Shown piece by piece: positions 8,761 to 16,026 of a stretch of DNA of 40,469 nucleotides. The position numbers and the translations under genes are program-made. A model generated the notes under the pieces. That model ran no database searches. It was not told the origin of the DNA and saw only the letters and a list, made by a program, of their open reading frames with translations. Location of the stretch: assembly GCA_027023255.1 (NCBI GenBank), contig JALVVU010000100.1, forward strand, positions 1 through 40,469, read 5' to 3'. Every line of letters begins with the position of its first letter. Position 1 is the stretch's first letter. This stretch comes from Desulfurococcales archaeon. GTDB lineage: Archaea > Thermoproteota > Thermoprotei_A > Sulfolobales > NBVN01.

Positions 8761-9813
8761 TCAGATTTTGCTTTCTAAGCTCACATAAATTACCTTAGGT
8801 GCCTGCTCGGGCGTCCACTTGGGCGGCCTTACGGGCCATCGCAGTACGAGCGGGCGTTTAGGTGTTCCTTGCACACTCCCCCTAACAACGATGTAGTCGG
8901 TCCTTAGGAGGCCATAATGTGGGAACGCGCTTACTGGTGTAAACTCGCGCAGGATCTTCTCCGCCTCCTCGGCAGACTTATCGCTTACTATCCTCATAGC
9001 TATGATCCTCTTATTGTATTCTGTCCTCCTATGCATGCCCATTTGGCCAGCCTGCGGCACGGGGCTAATCGCGCCAATACCTGGGCTCCTAGCACCTATC
9101 CTTCTTGATCCTTTTCTCTGCTTATTCCATTTCGGTAGTTCCTTAACGCCGAACCTTTTCACTACACCCTGGAATCCTTTACCCTTAGTTACTCCTATTA
9201 CGTCTATGAACTGGCCTTCACGAAACACGTCTGAAATCTTCAAGGGGTTTCCAAGGATGTTTAACGCGTACTGTACCTGATCCTCTACGCTTCCCCCACC
9301 CACCTTAACCTCCACGATGTCAGGAACCTTCTTGCTGAGGCCTCCAGTTAACCGTGGCTGCGATGCCAGAATTAAGGAAACCCTAGCAACATAATCCTTA
9401 TTATTCTCCAGCTTCTTACGTGCCTTCTCAACGCTCTCTTCACTCACCTTCAACGACTTTATTCTTCGCTTTATCTGGAGCTCCTCGGGGGGCTGTGCCC
9501 AGACCTCCGTAAGTGCCCGTAGCCCGCCGACGGTTGCTTCATAGAATCTCGCCGCAACAGGGATCATTGGAGGCGTCTCAATTACGGTTACTGGAACAAA
9601 TACTTCCTTCCCATACGTTGGGGTCCCGGGTCTATCATCAATCATTAATATGTGGGTCATTCCAACCTTGTAACCTAAGAACCCTAGGGCTCTGGGCTCA
9701 TCGAAGTCCACTTCTGGCCAAGTCTTCACTCTAGGCACAAACTTGGATGCCCTCTTCCTAGGCCTTACCCCTAGGCTACCCCTACGAGGCGCTGAATGCT
9801 TCCGCCGTGCCAT
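8761..9813 (-). CDS. rpl3: Ribosomal protein uL3
   Basis: uL3 is a large-subunit protein that reaches the peptidyl transferase centre. The archaeal form of 350 residues is full length. Its signatures are FLGYKVGMTHILMI near residue 44, VIGVTKGKGFQGVVKR near 213 and RRIGARSPGIGAISP near 244. GGAGG repeats precede the ATG. It heads the leftward block; the upstream region carries one or two TATA-like boxes and, beyond them, a C/D box sRNA candidate on the same strand. Confidence 0.97.
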   Translation of the reverse strand: MARRKHSAPRRGSLGVRPRKRASKFVPRVKTWPEVDFDEPRALGFLGYKVGMTHILMIDDRPGTPTYGKEVFVPVTVIETPPMIPVAARFYEATVGGLRALTEVWAQPPEELQIKRRIKSLKVSEESVEKARKKLENNKDYVARVSLILASQPRLTGGLSKKVPDIVEVKVGGGSVEDQVQYALNILGNPLKISDVFREGQFIDVIGVTKGKGFQGVVKRFGVKELPKWNKQRKGSRRIGARSPGIGAISPVPQAGQMGMHRRTEYNKRIIAMRIVSDKSAEEAEKILREFTPVSAFPHYGLLRTDYIVVRGSVQGTPKRPLVLRWPVRPPKWTPEQAPKVIYVSLESKI

Positions 9814-9863
9814 ACCTCCACACCACTACCTCCAAGTGTCTGCTATCTGGCTTTAAATCCTTA

Positions 9864-9872
9864 GCTTATAAC
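9864..9872 (-). promoter_or_regulatory. TATA box of the rpl3-rpl4-rpl23-rpl2 run
   Basis: On the minus strand GTTATAAGC lies about 55 nt before the rpl3 ATG. A second candidate, ATTTAAAG, lies near 9851-9858. Either would give a leader containing GGAGGTAGTGGTGTGGAGGT. The choice between the two is open. Confidence 0.45.
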
Positions 9873-9885
9873 GCTTTTGAAGGTT

Positions 9886-9940
9886 GTGTCAGCCTATGTC
9901 CCTACATCACCCATCAGAACTCGGCAAACACATCATTCAC
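9886..9940 (-). ncRNA. C/D box sRNA candidate (2'-O-methylation guide)
   Basis: On the minus strand the boxes follow the full archaeal order. C is ATGATGT (9936-9930), then a 12-nt guide (9929-9918), D' CTGA (9917-9914), a 3-nt spacer, C' GTGATGT (9910-9904), an 11-nt guide (9903-9893), and D CTGA (9892-9889). Flanking GTG and CAC could form a short terminal stem. Such RNAs direct fibrillarin to methylate rRNA or tRNA. The D' guide GTTTGCCGAGTT is complementary to AACTCGGCAAAC, which resembles, from memory, a conserved domain IV segment of 23S rRNA (GGAACUNGGCAAA). A TATA-like box at 9952-9962 is suitably placed. The target of the D guide was not identified. Confidence 0.72.
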
Positions 9941-9951
9941 TTTCACATTTA

Positions 9952-9962
9952 CCTTAATAAGG
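9952..9962. promoter_or_regulatory. Shared, near-palindromic TATA element
   Basis: CCTTAATAAGG reads almost the same on both strands (reverse complement CCTTATTAAGG). On the plus strand it lies about 39 nt before the ATG of the small basic ORF at 9996. On the minus strand it is centred about 21 nt before the C box of the sRNA candidate. It may therefore drive both divergent transcripts; this is inferred from spacing. Confidence 0.4.
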
Positions 9963-9995
9963 CGGGTAATAAGCTATGAGAGGAGGTTAGCAAGA

Positions 9996-10112
9996 ATGGG
10001 AGGACGCCAGAGAACAACGCTCTTCATGGGTGTTGGTGGAATAAAGGAAGAAAAGAAGAAGGAGCAGGAAAGAGGTAGGCAGAAGGGTAGGGGTAAGAGA
10101 AAGAAAAGGTAG
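9996..10112 (+). CDS. Small basic protein, 38 residues, unknown
   Basis: This short ORF starts MGGRQRTTLFMGVGGIKEE and ends in an Arg/Lys/Gly-rich tail (KGRGKRKKR), with a charged KEEKKKEQER stretch between. It has a strong GAGAGGAGGTTAG ribosome site 5-6 nt before the ATG and a TATA-like box further upstream, which argues for real translation. The composition resembles small ribosomal or RNA-binding proteins, and the neighbours are rpl3, a SPOUT methylase and rps19. I do not recognise the family; a relation to eS25-type basic N-termini was considered but cannot be supported. Confidence 0.6.
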   Translation: MGGRQRTTLFMGVGGIKEEKKKEQERGRQKGRGKRKKR

Positions 10113-10196
10113 AGTACCATAGGTTTTTACGTCACTAAGCCGGCAAATCAGTGAGGCATATTAGTAATAGAATAGCAATCTTGGAGTTGGGGTGAA

Positions 10197-11072
10197 TTGA
10201 AGGCTTTTGAGTGGCCTCCTCGGAAGCATCCGGTGCATATAGTGGTGGTTATACCTGCATCCAACTTATCAATCCTACCTACACTTCGGGAGAAGACGGA
10301 ATTTGCTGGTGAGCTCGGGCGTACCCTAGCGATATACAAGGTTAACGACGTTATAGTATACGATGACGAATTTGCTGAGGAAGGCGACGCCGACCTCCTA
10401 GCAACGTTGCTGAGCTACCTGCAGGTTCCACCCTATCTTCGAAAAAGGATAGTCCCGATAACACCTGAGTTAAGGTATGCGGGGCTTCTACACCCGCTTA
10501 ACATAGTTACTCACAATCCCACAAACAAAGCACCTGCCCGCGGTGATCTTAGGGAGGGGGTTGTGGTGGTCTCATGGGGTACGACAGCTAAGACGTTCGT
10601 GGGGTCAAGGAACCTTTGCTTTACCGAATCATCTCGAGAACTTAAGCCGGGAGAACGGATCCTAGTCAGGATCGAACGCGTCAAGCCTATGATATGTCGT
10701 GAGGTAAGACCGGAAGAGATAAAGGAGTACGTAGGTTACAGAGTGTTGAGGGCAGGAGACGACATAGTTGATGCAATAAGGTATTTTAACGGTGTAATTG
10801 TTCTAACATCTAAACAGGGCGAAAGCTTTTCCAAACAAGGACTAAGGAAAGCCCTGCTAAGCGAGGCGTTGCGGAGCAAAGGATTAGTTCTGTTATTTGG
10901 TAATAGCAAGCTAGACTTTGATGAAATCCTCGGCAAAGAGAGGTTCACAGCCCTTGAGCCAGTGTGGAGAGTGAACTTCATCCCAGGGCAAGGGGTACTC
11001 TCAGTAAGAACCGTTGAGGCTCTACACGCCGTTTTGGCCCAGATAAACACGGAGTTATGGTCTAGAAAATAA
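10197..11072 (+). CDS. SPOUT-superfamily RNA methyltransferase (COG2106 type)
   Basis: The protein has the form of the archaeal COG2106 family of knotted SPOUT methyltransferases, which use S-adenosylmethionine. Family features are an N-terminal VVIPASNLSILPTLREKT, then YKVNDVIVYDDE, a large insert after LRYAGLLHPLN, and a C-terminal region with VLLFGNSKLDFDEIL and NFIPGQGVLSVRTVEAL typical of the cofactor knot. The human relative SPOUT1 is reported to act on large-subunit rRNA, so an rRNA target is plausible but not shown here. The start is TTG directly after GGGGTGA, which is unusually close; no better start was seen. In many archaea this gene sits next to rpl3. Confidence 0.85.
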   Translation: MKAFEWPPRKHPVHIVVVIPASNLSILPTLREKTEFAGELGRTLAIYKVNDVIVYDDEFAEEGDADLLATLLSYLQVPPYLRKRIVPITPELRYAGLLHPLNIVTHNPTNKAPARGDLREGVVVVSWGTTAKTFVGSRNLCFTESSRELKPGERILVRIERVKPMICREVRPEEIKEYVGYRVLRAGDDIVDAIRYFNGVIVLTSKQGESFSKQGLRKALLSEALRSKGLVLLFGNSKLDFDEILGKERFTALEPVWRVNFIPGQGVLSVRTVEALHAVLAQINTELWSRK

Positions 11073-11103
11073 CCTTAAGTGTTGGCCAGGATAAGAGAGG
11101 AAA

Positions 11104-11113
11104 ACTAATAAAG
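11104..11113 (+). promoter_or_regulatory. TATA box of rps19
   Basis: ACTAATAAAG is centred about 25 nt before the start region of rps19. The predicted transcript would begin at or next to the TTG/GTG start codons at 11133 and 11136, so the mRNA would be leaderless. Confidence 0.5.
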
Positions 11114-11132
11114 CTCGCAAAGTAAAGACGGG

Positions 11133-11618
11133 TTGGTGCGTAGAGTGGCGCTAGACATCGAGATACCACCAGAGTGGAAGAAGTTCAGGTATAGAGGAAA
11201 GACCCTCGAGGAACTACTGAACATGCCTATGGATCAGCTACTAGAATTACTGCCTTCGAGAGCAAGGAGATCACTACTCAGGGAATCCTCCCCTGAGATA
11301 CAGCAGAGAAGAATGGAAATGGGTATTAAGGAGTCCCCTAGGCTAAAGTTGCTTAGGAAGGTTATGGAGGCTAGGGAACTACTAAAACAAGGCAAGAAAG
11401 TTCGCATAAGGACGCATGTTAGGGACATGATAATACTGCCAGTAATGGTCGGACTCACAATTGAAGTATATAATGGTAAGGAATTCATACCGGTGAAAAT
11501 AACGCCTGAAATGATAGGACATTACTTAGGAGAGTTCGCGCCAACAACTAAGATAGTGCAGCACGGAGAGCCAGGCCTTAAGGCAACTAGGTCAACACTG
11601 TTCGTCGCAATGAAGTAA
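11133..11618 (+). CDS. rps19: Ribosomal protein uS19
   Basis: uS19 binds the 16S rRNA head near the A site. The archaeal signatures are [17 protein letters not shown] at the start, [20 protein letters not shown] in the middle and [20 protein letters not shown], ending STLFVAMK. The frame opens with TTG (11133), GTG (11136) and a further GTG (11145); no clear ribosome site is seen, and the TATA spacing suggests a leaderless message, so the exact start is uncertain. Unusually, it is not joined to rpl2 or rpl22: it stands with the SPOUT methylase, followed by two convergent genes. Confidence 0.95.
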   Translation: MVRRVALDIEIPPEWKKFRYRGKTLEELLNMPMDQLLELLPSRARRSLLRESSPEIQQRRMEMGIKESPRLKLLRKVMEARELLKQGKKVRIRTHVRDMIILPVMVGLTIEVYNGKEFIPVKITPEMIGHYLGEFAPTTKIVQHGEPGLKATRSTLFVAMK

Positions 11619-11630
11619 GTAGTCTTGCAT

Positions 11631-12026
11631 TTAACCAACGTATTTCTTCAGGCTTTTTACGAGTCTACCAACGTCCTTCTCGAAGAGAATTAAACAGACT
11701 TCCTTACCGTTTCTTAACCTTATTAGTACCTCTGATACGTTTCCACTAATTTCCTCAGGAAATAGGTCAGCAATATCTCTCCGTGTCCTCCTTAGGGGGT
11801 ACTTACGGATGTTGAGGACATCCCTTGCGTGAATCTCTAGTTCCGTGATGCCTTTGCTTGATAAGATAGTATGTAGCTCCCTTATTGAGAGTTGTCCCTT
11901 TATCTTAACAAGTCTGTTACTTATATCTGGATAAGTTATGATACGTACCTTCCCTGGGGACGCCACAATCTTGCACTTATGAAAAAATCTGTCCCTACGT
12001 ACGTATGCTGGCTTGATTACTGGCAT
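11631..12026 (-). CDS. Unknown basic protein co-transcribed with rtcB
   Basis: I do not recognise this 131-residue protein. It is basic (N-terminal KPAYVRRDRFFHKCK, then RKYPLRRTRRDIADL) with several predicted beta strands (KVRIITYP, EVLIRLRNGKEVCLILF) and a C-terminal helix ending VKSLKKYVG. The basic patches suggest nucleic-acid binding. It begins 5 nt after the stop of rtcB on the same strand, so the two are very likely one operon. A role with RtcB in RNA ligation or repair is an inference from this pairing alone. Confidence 0.75.
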   Translation of the reverse strand: MPVIKPAYVRRDRFFHKCKIVASPGKVRIITYPDISNRLVKIKGQLSIRELHTILSSKGITELEIHARDVLNIRKYPLRRTRRDIADLFPEEISGNVSEVLIRLRNGKEVCLILFEKDVGRLVKSLKKYVG

Positions 12027-12031
12027 CGTGC

Positions 12032-13483
12032 TTAACCTTTGACAACCCCAATTGGTCTGAGCCTAGCGACTAGTGCTGCTATTTTTACTTGATGAGTTAC
12101 CATCGCTACTTTGTCTACGTCCTTATATGCACCAGGTGCCTCCTCACTTATTACTCTCCTAGTTGCTGCGTGGAGGTATATGCCTTGTTTAGCTAGGCTG
12201 GAGGTGACTTCCTGAGGTCTGTAGGTCCTTATTGCGGCGTGTCTCGACATCCACCTGCCAGCTCCGTGCGCTGCTGAGTAGAACGTGCGTTTCCCTTCAG
12301 GCACTCCTACCATAACGTAGCTAGCCGTCCCCATGGAGCCCGGTATCAGTACTACCTGCCCTATTGACTTATGGTCCTTCGGTATCTCTGGGTGACCCGG
12401 CGGGAACGCCCTTGTTGCCCCTTTCCTATGAACCACGAGTTTCATTCTCTTTCCGTTCACTTCATGTTCTTCGAGCTTAGCGATGTTGTGTGCCAGGTCA
12501 TATATTATCTTCAACCCTAGTTTGTCTGGGTCGGTGTGGAATACCTTACCGAAGGACTCGCGGACCCAATGCGTTATTATTTGCCTGTTAGCAAAGGCGA
12601 AGTTTGCTGCTGCGCCCATGGCCTTAAAGTAGTCTTGCCCCTCCTTGCTGTTGAAGGGGACTGAGGCAAGCTCCCTGTCTGGGGGCCTTATCCCATACTT
12701 GCGCATCGCCCTCTCCATAATTATTAAGTAGTCGCTAGCCACCTGGTGCCCAAGACCCCTGGACCCTGTGTGAACCATCACAGTGACTTGCCCTTCCTCG
12801 TAAATCCCTAGCACCTTAGCTACGGCGGGATTGTATATCTTATCCACTACCTGGATTTCCAGGAAGTGGTTCCCAGCACCTAACGTGCCTAGCTGAGGAG
12901 CGCCTCTCCTCTTGGCGGTGTTACTCACCTTGCTTGCGTCAGCCCAAGGTATCCGACCCTGGGCCTCTATATGCTCGGTGTCGTCGGCCCAGCCAAAACC
13001 GTTTCTCACAGCCCACTGTGCTCCCTCATTAAGGACCTTATCGAGCTCGCTGAAGCTTAACCTAAGTTTCCCCGTGCTCCCAACACCGGATGGTACGTTC
13101 CTGAAGATTGTGTCAACGAGTTCCTTCAGCCTCGGCCTTATATCATCGACCCTTAACTCAGTTGAAAGCAGCCTAACACCACAGTTTATGTCGTAACCAA
13201 CACCACCCGGCGAAATCACGCCCCCGTCAGCCGTCATTGCGGCGACGCCGCCTATTGGGAAGCCGTAGCCCTGGTGACCGTCAGGCATCACGTAAGTTGC
13301 TAAGACGACGCCGTCGAGACATGCTATGTTAGCTGCTTGAACTAACGTTAGGTCGGTCTTCATTTTGCTTAGGAGATACTCATCAGCGAATATTATCGCT
13401 GATACCTTCATACACGGCTTGGTTCCCTTCGGTATTTCCCACGTGTACTTATCTACCCTTCGCAGTGGGATGTTATGACTCAT
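12032..13483 (-). CDS. rtcB: RtcB RNA ligase
   Basis: RtcB joins RNA ends with 2',3'-cyclic phosphate (or 3'-phosphate) to 5'-OH using GTP and Mn2+; in archaea it seals exons after the splicing endonuclease. Key segments are all present: GGVGYDINCGVRL (metal Asp and Cys), GTLGAGNHFLEIQ, HTGSRGLGHQV, HRKGATRAFPPGHPEI and SAAHGAGRWMSR, which holds the guanylylated His. No intein is present. An ATG at 13510 is in frame, but the predicted transcript start (near 13496) and AGGTG ribosome site favour the ATG at 13483 (483 residues, N-terminus SHNIPLRRV). Archease, its activator, is encoded at 30469. Confidence 0.96.
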   Translation of the reverse strand: MSHNIPLRRVDKYTWEIPKGTKPCMKVSAIIFADEYLLSKMKTDLTLVQAANIACLDGVVLATYVMPDGHQGYGFPIGGVAAMTADGGVISPGGVGYDINCGVRLLSTELRVDDIRPRLKELVDTIFRNVPSGVGSTGKLRLSFSELDKVLNEGAQWAVRNGFGWADDTEHIEAQGRIPWADASKVSNTAKRRGAPQLGTLGAGNHFLEIQVVDKIYNPAVAKVLGIYEEGQVTVMVHTGSRGLGHQVASDYLIIMERAMRKYGIRPPDRELASVPFNSKEGQDYFKAMGAAANFAFANRQIITHWVRESFGKVFHTDPDKLGLKIIYDLAHNIAKLEEHEVNGKRMKLVVHRKGATRAFPPGHPEIPKDHKSIGQVVLIPGSMGTASYVMVGVPEGKRTFYSAAHGAGRWMSRHAAIRTYRPQEVTSSLAKQGIYLHAATRRVISEEAPGAYKDVDKVAMVTHQVKIAALVARLRPIGVVKG

Positions 13484-13515
13484 AACTACACACCTACGCT
13501 TAACTACCATTAAGC

Positions 13516-13524
13516 GGTTTTAAG
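13516..13524 (-). promoter_or_regulatory. TATA box of rtcB
   Basis: On the minus strand CTTAAAACC is centred about 37 nt before the ATG at 13483, placing transcription start near 13496. This excludes the upstream in-frame ATG at 13510 as the start. Confidence 0.55.
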
Positions 13525-13563
13525 AGTTCCATGGTCTCTACACGCGTGGGTAAAACTTATGAA

Positions 13564-13571
13564 CTTATAAG
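13564..13571 (+). promoter_or_regulatory. TATA box of the rpl22 operon
   Basis: CTTATAAG lies about 45 nt before the rpl22 ATG. Transcription would start near 13593, and the short leader holds GGGGAAGGTGGG. It is the only clear promoter before the long run from rpl22 to rpl15. Confidence 0.6.
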
Positions 13572-13612
13572 CCCCACCTAAAAAGGTCTTAGGCAGTGGG
13601 GAAGGTGGGACG

Positions 13613-14098
13613 ATGCCAGTGTGGCACTACTCCGTGAAGGTGAAGAAGGAGGATGAAGATCGCGTAGCTAAGGCTATGGTTTGGGATGCACCGGTCTCAC
13701 TTAAGGAGACCTATGAGATATTTAAAATAATCCGGGGCATGAAACTGAAGGAAGCCGAGAAATTACTTGAGGACGTCATAGCGCTTAGAACCCCTATTCC
13801 TTATGTTAGATATAAACTGCAGGTCGCTCATAAGCGGGGTCTACCCCAGAGATTCCCACGGTGGAAAACACCGATAGGTAGGTACCCTGTTAAAGCCGCT
13901 AGGGCTGTTCTCAAATTGCTGAAAAACGTTGAGAACAATGCGGAGCAGAAGCAACTAGATATCGATAGGCTAGTCATAATTCACGCGGCTGTCCATAAGG
14001 GTAGGTACCTTAAGAGATGGATACCTCGTGCTTTCGGCCGTGCAACCCCGAAGGTCGGGACCATGGTTAACATGGAGGTAATAGTTAAGGAGGTGTGA
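13613..14098 (+). CDS. rpl22: Ribosomal protein uL22
   Basis: uL22 lines the peptide exit tunnel. The 161 residues are the archaeal long form: MPVWHYSVKV start, AMVWDAPVSLKETYEIFKII, then KRGLPQRFPRWKTPIGRYPVKAA (family hallmark, broken here by the length rule only) and HAAVHKGRYLKRWIPRAFGR near the C-terminus. It opens the rightward ribosomal operon under its own promoter, rather than following rps19 directly. Confidence 0.97.
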   Translation: MPVWHYSVKVKKEDEDRVAKAMVWDAPVSLKETYEIFKIIRGMKLKEAEKLLEDVIALRTPIPYVRYKLQVAHKRGLPQRFPRWKTPIGRYPVKAARAVLKLLKNVENNAEQKQLDIDRLVIIHAAVHKGRYLKRWIPRAFGRATPKVGTMVNMEVIVKEV

Positions 14099-14103
14099 AG
14101 TGA

Positions 14104-14730
14104 ATGGTCGACATAAAGTCACACTTCATAGGCTTAAATATTCTCCGAATAAAGATTGACGAGTACCTAGCAAAGAACTTCATGAGGGCAGGGTACTCCA
14201 GGGTGGAGCTGATTAAGACACCTCTCGGAACTAGGGTAATTATATACGCTGACAGGCCTGCCCTAATAATAGGTAGGAGAGGTCAAACCATAAGGAGATT
14301 AACGGAAATCCTGGAAAAATACTTCAAACTAGAGAACCCGCAAATAACAGTGACCCAGGTTGAGAACCCAGACCTTGACGCAAGGATCGTGGCAACTCGC
14401 CTTGCGTTGGCCATAGAGAGGGGTTATCACTTCAGGAGGGCGGCATTTGTTGCCCTTAGGAGGGTTCTTGGTGCGGGCGCCGTTGGTGTAGAGATTATAA
14501 TCAGTGGTAAGTTAACCTCAGAGAGGGCTAGGTACGAGAAAATACGTGCCGGTAAGGTCTACAAGACCGGGCACCACATCGAGCACCTCACTGATAGGGC
14601 AGTCATACACTTACTGCGGAAACCAGGTATCTACGGTATAGAGGTCTTAATAGTGAAACCAGGTGAACCGGACGACATAGTTAGGATTAAGGAACCAGGT
14701 GAGGAAAGCGTAGGTGGTGAAGCGGCATGA
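14104..14730 (+). CDS. rps3: Ribosomal protein uS3
   Basis: uS3 sits at the mRNA entry of the small subunit. The N-terminal KH domain has its GRRG loop at residues 57-60 (ALIIGRRGQTIRRL), and the C-terminal domain contains GVEIIISGKLTSERARYEK. The 208 residues match archaeal proteins. It lies 5 nt after rpl22, preceded by AAGGAGGTGAAGTG, and overlaps rpl29 by 4 nt. Confidence 0.97.
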   Translation: MVDIKSHFIGLNILRIKIDEYLAKNFMRAGYSRVELIKTPLGTRVIIYADRPALIIGRRGQTIRRLTEILEKYFKLENPQITVTQVENPDLDARIVATRLALAIERGYHFRRAAFVALRRVLGAGAVGVEIIISGKLTSERARYEKIRAGKVYKTGHHIEHLTDRAVIHLLRKPGIYGIEVLIVKPGEPDDIVRIKEPGEESVGGEAA

Positions 14731-14954
14731 CTTTGAAGCCTGATGAAATAAGGAAGATGAGCCCAGAGGAAAGGATGCGTAAGTTAAGGGAGCTTAGGGC
14801 GGAGCTGATAAAGTTAAGGACCCAGGCATACCTCGGGACACTAACAAATGTCGGGAGAATAAAGCAGGTCCGTAAGGACATTGCAAGGATACTCACGATA
14901 ATGCGGGAAGAGGAACTAAAATCAACTCAGGGCAAGAAGGGTAGTAAGTCTTGA
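14727..14954 (+). CDS. rpl29: Ribosomal protein uL29
   Basis: uL29 is a small helical protein near the tunnel exit, beside uL23, where targeting factors dock. The 75 residues form two helices with the family stretch LRELRAELIKLRTQAYLG followed by IKQVRKDIARILTIMRE. The ATG overlaps the end of rps3 and the stop overlaps the TTG of rnp1, so translation is coupled on both sides. Confidence 0.95.
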   Translation: MTLKPDEIRKMSPEERMRKLRELRAELIKLRTQAYLGTLTNVGRIKQVRKDIARILTIMREEELKSTQGKKGSKS

Positions 14955-15235
14955 GGAGAAGTAAGAAGAACATCGTGTACCATGAATTGATAGGGTTGGA
15001 AGTAATGGTGAAGGACCATACGAGCAAATCCTTTGTCGGCATGAAGGGGAAGGTTATCGACGAGACAATGAACACGTTAGTCATCATGGACAGTAAGGGT
15101 AACAGGAAGGTCGTGCCTAAACTGGGCGGGGTATTCCTTTTTAAACTCGGTGACCACCACACTGTAGAGGTCAAGGGTGACCGGATAATGGGTAGGCCTG
15201 AAGACAGGTTGAAAAGGTATGGGGGTGTGATGTGA
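14951..15235 (+). CDS. rnp1: RNase P protein Rpp29/Pop4
   Basis: Rpp29 is a protein subunit of archaeal RNase P, which trims the 5' leader of pre-tRNA; it works with Rpp21, encoded in this window at 31456. The 94 residues show the Sm-like barrel: HELIGLEVMVKDH, then GMKGKVIDETMNTLVIMD and KVVPKLGGVFLFKL. The start is TTG overlapping the rpl29 stop. Its place between rpl29 and rps17 is the usual one in archaea. Confidence 0.93.
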   Translation: MRRSKKNIVYHELIGLEVMVKDHTSKSFVGMKGKVIDETMNTLVIMDSKGNRKVVPKLGGVFLFKLGDHHTVEVKGDRIMGRPEDRLKRYGGVM

Positions 15236-15591
15236 GTATGCCAAGCAGGGTTAGGAACATAGGAATAAAGTATGAAGGATTAAATCCACCTGAGAAGGGG
15301 TGTGACGATCCTCTATGTCCTTGGCACGGATACCTAAAGGTGCGTGGTGGGTTACTCGTCGGCAAGGTACTTAAGGCTAGGATGAGGCGAACCGTCGTTA
15401 TTGAGAGGGAGTACCTCGTTTATATAAAGAAATACATGAGGTATGAACGAAGGAGGTCACGTATTCACGCTCACCTTCCACCATGCATTGACGCTAAACC
15501 CGGAGACGTTGTGTTAATCGGTGAGACACGCCCGCTGGCAAAGTCAGTATCTTGGGTAGTGCTAGGTGTGCTTAAGAAGGGGGTGAGCTAA
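15232..15591 (+). CDS. rps17: Ribosomal protein uS17
   Basis: uS17 is an OB-fold protein of the small-subunit body. The archaeal N-terminus VRNIGIKYEGLNPPEKGCDD is followed by CPWHGYLKVRGGLLVGKVL and the basic KYMRYERRRSRIHAHLPPC. GTG at 15232 overlaps the rnp1 stop; an ATG two codons later (15238) is an equally possible start. rpl14 follows after 1 nt. Confidence 0.96.
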   Translation: MSMPSRVRNIGIKYEGLNPPEKGCDDPLCPWHGYLKVRGGLLVGKVLKARMRRTVVIEREYLVYIKKYMRYERRRSRIHAHLPPCIDAKPGDVVLIGETRPLAKSVSWVVLGVLKKGVS

Positions 15592-15592
15592 G

Positions 15593-16012
15593 GTGCCGGA
15601 GAAGAAGGGCGGTGCTGCGTATAGTAGGGTTCGTAGGGTTCCCGGAATAGTAGTTGGCACAAGACTCAAAGTAACCGACAATAGCGGTGCTAAGGAAGCC
15701 ATGGTAATAGGTGTTCCAGGCCTTAAGACTAGGTTAAGGAGGTTACCCTTCGCCACGGTAGGTGACATGGTCGTAGTGACTATAAAGAAGGGGAACGCCG
15801 ATTTAGTCGGCCAGGTAATGAACGCCATAATAGTGAGGCAGAAGAAACCCTTCAGAAGGCCTAACGGCGTGTGGGTTGCTTTCGAGGATAATGCGTGCGT
15901 CATAGTGTCGCCGGAAGGGGCGCCTAAGGGCACTGAGATAAGAGGACCGATAGCTAAGGAAGCCGCTGAACGTTGGGCTAGGCTATCAACGATAGCGTCA
16001 ATGGTTGTTTGA
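15593..16012 (+). CDS. rpl14: Ribosomal protein uL14
   Basis: uL14 lies at the subunit interface and is also the ribosomal contact of aIF6, encoded at 34842. The conserved core is [19 protein letters not shown] and [19 protein letters not shown], and the archaeal segment [20 protein letters not shown] follows. The start is GTG, after GTGAGCTAAG. The 139 residues are normal for archaea. Confidence 0.96.
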   Translation: MPEKKGGAAYSRVRRVPGIVVGTRLKVTDNSGAKEAMVIGVPGLKTRLRRLPFATVGDMVVVTIKKGNADLVGQVMNAIIVRQKKPFRRPNGVWVAFEDNACVIVSPEGAPKGTEIRGPIAKEAAERWARLSTIASMVV

Positions 16013-16026
16013 GGTGGGGGATAGCG

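Noticed and set aside
11133-11618. rps19 as a pseudogene because it is cut off from its operon
   Set aside because: All conserved segments and the C-terminus are intact, and it has its own TATA box.
12032-13483. Intein in RtcB
   Set aside because: The length of 483 residues is normal, the metal-binding motifs are uninterrupted and no splicing blocks are seen.
13484-13510. A longer RtcB starting at 13510
   Set aside because: The predicted transcript starts near 13496, a ribosome site fits the ATG at 13483, and family N-termini begin there.
14727-15235. A missing aIF1/SUI1 gene between rpl29 and rnp1 as a loss event
   Set aside because: Some archaea carry it here, but others do not, so its absence is not by itself unusual.
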